Positions 59,789 through 64,000 of a DNA stretch of 64,000 nucleotides are shown here, one piece after another; within the stretch, counting starts at the first letter, position 1, and every line of letters begins with the position of its first letter. Origin of the DNA: Gilliamella sp. Pra-s52 (GTDB lineage Bacteria > Pseudomonadota > Gammaproteobacteria > Enterobacterales > Orbaceae); NCBI RefSeq assembly GCF_009795805.1, contig NZ_WTEY01000008.1, forward strand, positions 1-64,000. Reading direction: 5' to 3'. Position numbers and translations under genes: made by a program. The notes below the pieces were generated by a model. It was not told where the DNA came from and ran no database searches. It saw only the letters and a list, made by a program, of their open reading frames with translations.

Positions 59789-61198
59789 ATGAGTAAACCA
59801 ACTTTAGAAATGACTAACAGTCGTCCTGATGATGCTACATTGTTAGCTGACGAAGCTAAATATTGCTCTTTTGGTGATACCGTGCATTATGTTGAACCGC
59901 CAAAAATCTTTGATGGTTGTGAAGGTAGCTACATGTATGACAAAGAAGGTAAAGCTTTCCTTGATTTACAAATGTGGTATTCTGCATGTAACTTTGGTTA
60001 TGCTAATGAACGTTTAAACAATGTTCTTAAAAAGCAAATCGACACGTTACCACAATGTGCTAGTCAATATTTACATCCTACAAAAATTGAATTAGCCAAA
60101 ACCATTGCCCAAGGTATGGAAAAACGATTTGGTTATGAAGGACGAGTACATTTCAATGTTGGTGGTTCTCAATGTATTGAAGATTCGTTAAAAGTAGTAC
60201 GTAATGCAACGGGCGGTAAATCGCTAATGTTTGCTTTCCAAGGCGGATACCATGGTCGTACACTTGGCGCTTCTTCAATTACATCAAGTTATCGTTATCG
60301 TCGTCGTTATGGTCATTTTGGTGATCGTGCGATGTTTGTTCCATTCCCTTATCCATTCCGTCGTCCTAAAGGTATGACAGCAGAAGAATATGGTGAACAT
60401 TTAGTGGCTGAGTTTGCACGCCTATTTGAAACCGAATACCACGGTGTTTGGGATCCAAAAGTTGGACAAGCAGAATACGCTGCATTTTATGCTGAACCTT
60501 TACAAGCAACGGGTGGTTATATTGTTCCTCCTCGTAATTACTTTAAAGGTCTTAAAAAAGTTTTAGATCAGTATGGTATTTTATTAGTCGTTGATGAAAT
60601 CCAAATGGGCTTTTATCGCACAGGTAAACTCTGGTCAATTGAACACTTTGATGTTAAGCCAGATGTTGTAGTTTTTGCTAAAGCATTAACTAATGGTCTT
60701 AACCCGCTTGGTGGTTTATGGGCGCGTGAAGAATTAATTAATCCTGAGGTGTTCCCAGTTGGTTCAACACATTCAACATTTGCATCAAATCCATTAGGTA
60801 CGGCAGTTGGTCTTGAAGTATTAAAAATGACTTCTGAAACTGATTACGAAAAAATGGTTATGGATAGTGGTGCTTACTTCCTTGAAGGCTTAAAAACACT
60901 TGAGAAGAAACACAAGGAGATTGGCGAAGTTGATGGTTTAGGCTTAGCACTTCGTGCAGAAATCTGTACAGAAGATGGTTTTACAGCCAATAAAGCACTT
61001 GTTGACAAAATGGTTGATATTGGTATGTCAGGTGATCTCGATTGGAAAGGTACCAAAATGGGCTTAGTACTTGATATTGGTGGTTACTATAAAAATGTAA
61101 TTACTTTTGCGCCATCGTTACATATTTCTCGTCAAGAGATTGATCAAGGTATTGAACTTCTTGATCAATTAATTACACGAGCTAAAAAAGAACTTTAA
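59789..61198 (+). CDS. Class III (PLP-dependent) aminotransferase
   Basis: This 469-residue cytoplasmic PLP enzyme has FQGGYHGRTLGASSITSSY (residues 150-168) with the GGYHGRT motif, the cofactor Asp in LLVVDEIQMGFYRTG near 265, and the PLP lysine in VFAKALTNGLNPLGG near 300. Both the DEIQ and AKAL motifs fit the omega-aminotransferase/diamine/GABA-type group, but substrate cannot be read from sequence. It heads a plus-strand run with a GNAT/FemAB-like protein and an arginase-fold protein, so the substrate is probably a diamino or guanidino acid. Confidence 0.85.
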   Translation: MSKPTLEMTNSRPDDATLLADEAKYCSFGDTVHYVEPPKIFDGCEGSYMYDKEGKAFLDLQMWYSACNFGYANERLNNVLKKQIDTLPQCASQYLHPTKIELAKTIAQGMEKRFGYEGRVHFNVGGSQCIEDSLKVVRNATGGKSLMFAFQGGYHGRTLGASSITSSYRYRRRYGHFGDRAMFVPFPYPFRRPKGMTAEEYGEHLVAEFARLFETEYHGVWDPKVGQAEYAAFYAEPLQATGGYIVPPRNYFKGLKKVLDQYGILLVVDEIQMGFYRTGKLWSIEHFDVKPDVVVFAKALTNGLNPLGGLWAREELINPEVFPVGSTHSTFASNPLGTAVGLEVLKMTSETDYEKMVMDSGAYFLEGLKTLEKKHKEIGEVDGLGLALRAEICTEDGFTANKALVDKMVDIGMSGDLDWKGTKMGLVLDIGGYYKNVITFAPSLHISRQEIDQGIELLDQLITRAKKEL

Positions 61199-61214
61199 TC
61201 ATTCATTTTAAATC

Positions 61215-61236
61215 CCCGCCAATATCTATTGGCGGG
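61215..61236 (+). other. Intercistronic hairpin CCCGCCAAT/ATTGGCGGG
   Basis: A perfect 9-bp stem (61215-61223 with 61228-61236) and a 4-base loop lies 17 bases after the aminotransferase stop. There is no T-run, so it is more likely an mRNA stabiliser or attenuator than a full terminator. It makes a TTG start at 61229 for the next gene implausible. Confidence 0.65.
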
Positions 61237-61258
61237 CTTGCGTGTTACAGTCAATCAT

Positions 61259-62317
61259 ATGAACGTTATGAAATACATCAATCAGTTAGAACCCAATGAA
61301 TTAATAGACAATTTTCTAGAGCATCCCCCGCAAGACTTTTCTGCATGGCTTAGTGAAGATGGTGTGCCTGTTTTTTCAGCAAAGTTTGATCTTTTGACTA
61401 CGGCTGATGATGATTTTAGACATAAAATTCAGAAGCTGCCTTTTTATCATAAATGGCAACGCTACTTAAAACCCAATACCTGCTTTGTTGGAGCAACTGT
61501 TTCTGAATATACGTTATTAAATGATAAAATTGATGAAAATCAATTATCTGAAAACCTAAAAACGGCTTATGCTAAACAATATCCTTTCTTGATTGTTAAA
61601 GATATTCCTGTTTCATCGCCTTTATTAAGTGAAAAAGACAACGACTATTCATTGCGCTTTATTTCATCACTAAAAGCGCAAGGTTTTATTGAAGTTGAAG
61701 GGCAAGCATTGGCTTGGGTACCGATTGATTTTAGTGATATAAATGAAGTCTTTTCCCGTTTTTCGTATAGTCGACGTAAAAACTTTAGACGAAAACTAAA
61801 AGCACGTGACAAACTAACTATTCATATTTTGCATAGTGGTGATGATTGTTTTTATCAGCAAACGGTTATAGATGAGTATTACCAACTTTATCTTAATGTT
61901 TATGAGCAAAGCGAAATACATTTTGATTTATTGACTAAATCTTTTTTTACTCAGCTATTACAAAATAAAACCCAAAATGCACATATTGTGACTTATTCTC
62001 ATGATGATAAATTGGTTGGGTATAATATTTGTTTTGTGGTTAATAATATGTTAGTTGATAAATATATCGGCATGGTTTATCCACAGGCAAGAGAACTCAA
62101 TCTTTATTTTGTCAGTTGGTTTGTTAATCTTGAATATGCTTTGCAACAAGGTTTTAGTCACTATATTGCAGGTTGGACAGATCCTGAAGTTAAAGCCTCA
62201 TTAGGTGCAAAATTTACCTTTACAAAGCATTTAGTTTATATCCGCAATCGATTATTAAGAGCTGTATTACGAAGATTGATTGGTCATTTTGAAAGTGACA
62301 AGGAGAAAGTAGCATGA
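61259..62317 (+). CDS. GNAT/FemAB-like acyl- or aminoacyl-transferase
   Basis: This 352-residue soluble protein has a carboxy half with a GNAT/FemAB look: FSYSRRKNFRRKLKARDKL, then a run ending KLVGYNICFVV, and HYIAGWTDPEVKASLGAKF. Members of this group transfer an acyl or amino-acyl group to an amine. I set the start at ATG 61259 (an ATG at 61268 is equally possible), because an in-frame TTG at 61229 is inside a hairpin. No strong ribosome site is seen. The stop overlaps the next gene by four bases (ATGA). The exact substrate is unknown. Confidence 0.65.
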   Translation: MNVMKYINQLEPNELIDNFLEHPPQDFSAWLSEDGVPVFSAKFDLLTTADDDFRHKIQKLPFYHKWQRYLKPNTCFVGATVSEYTLLNDKIDENQLSENLKTAYAKQYPFLIVKDIPVSSPLLSEKDNDYSLRFISSLKAQGFIEVEGQALAWVPIDFSDINEVFSRFSYSRRKNFRRKLKARDKLTIHILHSGDDCFYQQTVIDEYYQLYLNVYEQSEIHFDLLTKSFFTQLLQNKTQNAHIVTYSHDDKLVGYNICFVVNNMLVDKYIGMVYPQARELNLYFVSWFVNLEYALQQGFSHYIAGWTDPEVKASLGAKFTFTKHLVYIRNRLLRAVLRRLIGHFESDKEKVA

Positions 62318-63186
62318 CATGTCCTATTATTCTCAACTTTGATCAAAGTGTTGGTAAAATCGATCATGCTAATACAATTGATGTTACTCAGTGGCAAGAC
62401 GCAATTCGTTTTGGCTGTACTAAAAAGACGTTTAACCAATTTAACAATGTGTTACAGCAATTTTTACCTGAAAGTCATGGTACAGTACTAATGGGTAGCG
62501 GTGATTTTCATCATATTTCATTATTGCTTATTGAACGTTTAGCACAGCAATATTCTGCCGATAATCCAATTCAAGTGGTGATTTTTGATAATCACCCAGA
62601 CAATATGCGTTATTTGTTTGGTATTCATTGTGGATCATGGGTAAGTTATGTGGCGAATTTACCTTTTGTTAGCCATGTACATGTGCTTGGCATTACCTCT
62701 CATGATATTGGGATTACTCATTTCTGGGAAAACCGATGGGCACCACTGTTTCATAAAAAGTTGACCTATTGGAGTTTAGATGTCAATGTTGCATGGGCTA
62801 AAAAAATAGGCTTAGGGCATAGCTTTCGGCATTTTGCTACACCAGATGATCTTATTGCTAACTTCCTATCGGAACAATATCACAGCGCACAGCCTGTTTA
62901 TGTTTCGATTGATAAAGATGTATTAAGTGAAGAGGTGATTCACACTAACTGGGATCAAGGTAAATTACAAACTTATCACCTACTTGATACCATTTCGTCA
63001 ATTAAATCTAGAATTATCGGTAGCGATATTACGGGGGAACTATCAATATGGCAGCCATCAAATTGGTTTAAACGTTTACTTAGTTCGCTTGATAAACAAC
63101 CTACTATATCACCAAATAACCTTATCAATTGGCAACAAGAGCAACATCAGCTTAATTTGACGTTATTAAAGGCATTAGCAGTATAA
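62314..63186 (+). CDS. Arginase/ureohydrolase-fold protein
   Basis: This 290-residue protein has the metal ligands of the ureohydrolase fold: GSGDFHH near 62-67, D92NHPD96 in place of DAHxD, and SID200KD202 near the end, followed by TNWDQG. Arginases, agmatinases and related enzymes remove urea or hydrolyse similar C-N bonds. Its amino end and the FWENRW segment are unlike the well-known members, so substrate is open. It is coupled to the GNAT-like gene (ATGA). Metal centre intact by eye. Confidence 0.75.
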   Translation: MTCPIILNFDQSVGKIDHANTIDVTQWQDAIRFGCTKKTFNQFNNVLQQFLPESHGTVLMGSGDFHHISLLLIERLAQQYSADNPIQVVIFDNHPDNMRYLFGIHCGSWVSYVANLPFVSHVHVLGITSHDIGITHFWENRWAPLFHKKLTYWSLDVNVAWAKKIGLGHSFRHFATPDDLIANFLSEQYHSAQPVYVSIDKDVLSEEVIHTNWDQGKLQTYHLLDTISSIKSRIIGSDITGELSIWQPSNWFKRLLSSLDKQPTISPNNLINWQQEQHQLNLTLLKALAV

Positions 63187-63205
63187 ATTTTTGTAAAAAA
63201 TTTTC

Positions 63206-63246
63206 AGGAAAGTACGCGTTTAAGTATAAAAATCACCTACTTTCCT
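63206..63246. terminator. Long-loop hairpin between convergent genes
   Basis: AGGAAAGTA (63206-63214) pairs perfectly with TACTTTCCT (63238-63246) around a 23-base loop. On the minus strand it is followed by GAAAATTTTTT, so it may end the transcript of the small transporter genes. It is weaker in the plus direction. Confidence 0.45.
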
Positions 63247-63260
63247 TGCTATATTGGAAT

Positions 63261-63662
63261 TTAACGTTGAATATTGTCTGACTCTTGTTTAGATAATTTA
63301 CTTTCTGCTAACGCTAAAAAGAGAATGCCTGAAACAATTAAAATTGTACCAATTAATTTAAATAATGTAATTGGTTCATGAAATAACCAGATTGAAACCA
63401 CCATAACGGTTACAACTTCAAAGTGAGATGCCGCAAAAGCAGGCCCTACAGGCGCTTTTTTTAGTAGTGTCATCCAAGTAAAAAAAGTTAAAATATACCC
63501 AGCTATTGAGATATAAATCCACGGATTAGTAAATACACGAATTAGCCAATCAACACTCATTGCTAATGGTTCTGCATGCATTGCAGTTAATTTAAAACTA
63601 CATTGCGCAATGGTGTCAAAAAACAGCAAGACAGTGAATCCAATTATATAAAATCTGGCCAT
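63261..63662 (-). CDS. Small DMT/SMR-type membrane transporter subunit A
   Basis: This 133-residue protein has four hydrophobic helices (about residues 4-22, 47-66, 74-97 and 100-117). DTIAQCSFKLTA in helix 1 and ASHFEVVTVMVVSIWLF in helix 3 match half-size EamA/SMR proteins such as ArnE/ArnF. It starts two bases after the partner gene upstream, so the two probably form a heterodimer. It converges with the aminotransferase-GNAT-arginase run. The substrate is unknown; export of a product of that run is a guess from position. Confidence 0.7.
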   Translation of the reverse strand: MARFYIIGFTVLLFFDTIAQCSFKLTAMHAEPLAMSVDWLIRVFTNPWIYISIAGYILTFFTWMTLLKKAPVGPAFAASHFEVVTVMVVSIWLFHEPITLFKLIGTILIVSGILFLALAESKLSKQESDNIQR

Positions 63663-63663
63663 A

Positions 63664-64000
63664 TTAAGACATCCCTACAAAAATAACGCCTGCGGTGATT
63701 AATAACATACCAATTAAGCGATAGATGGTCAGTAATTCCTTAAAAATCACTCGACCTACTAGCATAATAGTAATGATATTAAATGAAGCAAGTAATACGC
63801 CCTGCGAAAGCGGTACTAACGTTAAAAAGGCTAACCATAATAAAAATTCAGCCACATAAGCGATAATGCCAACCCAAATCCACTTATTTTTAGCTAAATC
63901 TAACCAATAGTACCAACCATCGCGGTTATTGGGTGCAATGGCAGCAAATTTAAAAGCGACTTGCCCTAATGTATCAAAACAGATATTACTAACCCAAAGA
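63664..64000 (-). CDS. Small DMT/SMR-type membrane transporter subunit B (cut by window end)
   Basis: At least 112 codons are open from the right edge to the TAA at 63664. The visible part starts in helix 1 (CFDTLGQVAFKFAAIAP), then GWYYWLDLAKNKWIWVG, helix 2 (IIAYVAEFLLWLAFL), helix 3 with SFNIITIMLVGRVIFKE and helix 4 (LIGMLLITAGVIFVG). The DTxGQ...FK pattern matches its downstream partner. The start codon is outside the window, and only about 10-20 residues should be missing. Confidence 0.7.
   Translation of the reverse strand, partial: LWVSNICFDTLGQVAFKFAAIAPNNRDGWYYWLDLAKNKWIWVGIIAYVAEFLLWLAFLTLVPLSQGVLLASFNIITIMLVGRVIFKELLTIYRLIGMLLITAGVIFVGMS

Noticed and set aside
61215-61236. Calling the CCCGCCAAT hairpin an intrinsic terminator
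   Set aside because: No T-run follows the stem, and the downstream genes need transcription from somewhere; listed as an intercistronic hairpin instead.

Overview
The window looks like a chromosomal segment of an AT-rich gammaproteobacterium. Gene order is enterobacteria-like in blocks (rplU-rpmA-yhbE-obgE; tyrS-pdxY; rodZ-ispG-hisS-yfgM-bamB-der-yfgJ; dnaA-dnaN-recF-gyrB), but the sequence is much more AT-rich and the blocks are rearranged. OmpA lies beside dnaA, and RodZ is very short. This best fits the Orbaceae (insect-gut relatives such as Gilliamella, Frischella or Orbus). That assignment is inference from content and style, not from a search.

Layout. 1-0.7 kb: wreckage of two insertion sequences, an IS3-type element inserted in an IS481-type transposase gene. 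1.1-3.9 kb: a MarR/SlyA-type regulator with an HlyD-type membrane-fusion protein and an ABC-2 permease, and two copies of a SlyA-like operator. 4.1-9.3 kb: nirB-nirD-nirC-cysG, a complete cytoplasmic nitrite-to-ammonia module with its own siroheme synthase, behind a perfect NarL 7-2-7 palindrome. 9.4-13.2 kb: a DUF4272 protein and a NarX-NarL two-component pair that probably controls the nir operon. 13.3-29.7 kb: housekeeping genes, including a clear RyhB-type small RNA with a Fur box at 16.4-16.5 kb. 29.9-31.7 kb: glutathionylspermidine synthetase/amidase.

31.9-50.1 kb is the accessory centrepiece: eleven consecutive plus-strand genes with short gaps or overlaps. They encode SrfA-, SrfB- and SrfC-like proteins, a further single-pass membrane protein, an exported vWA protein, a MacB/LolCDE-type ABC ATPase and FtsX-type permease, an exported formylglycine-generating-enzyme-fold protein lacking the usual active-site cysteines, two coiled-coil lipoproteins, and two paralogous membrane-anchored vWA proteins. 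SrfA and both terminal vWA proteins appear to share one N-terminal domain in front of a Trp-rich membrane helix. I read the block as an envelope-spanning machine with a cytoplasmic actin/Hsp70-fold ATPase (SrfB) and dynamin-like GTPase (SrfC), single-pass connectors, periplasmic vWA modules and lipoproteins. Its function is unknown to me, and it is the best candidate here for an undescribed system.

50.3-56.4 kb: gyrB, recF, dnaN and dnaA on the minus strand, with a DnaA box in the dnaA promoter. 56.5-59.6 kb: ompA, rdgC and a MipA/OmpV-family protein. 59.8-64 kb: a class III aminotransferase, a GNAT/FemAB-like protein and an arginase-fold protein in one plus-strand run, convergent with a pair of four-helix DMT/SMR transporter subunits. 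This may be a small biosynthesis-and-export cluster. No tRNA, rRNA or CRISPR array was seen.
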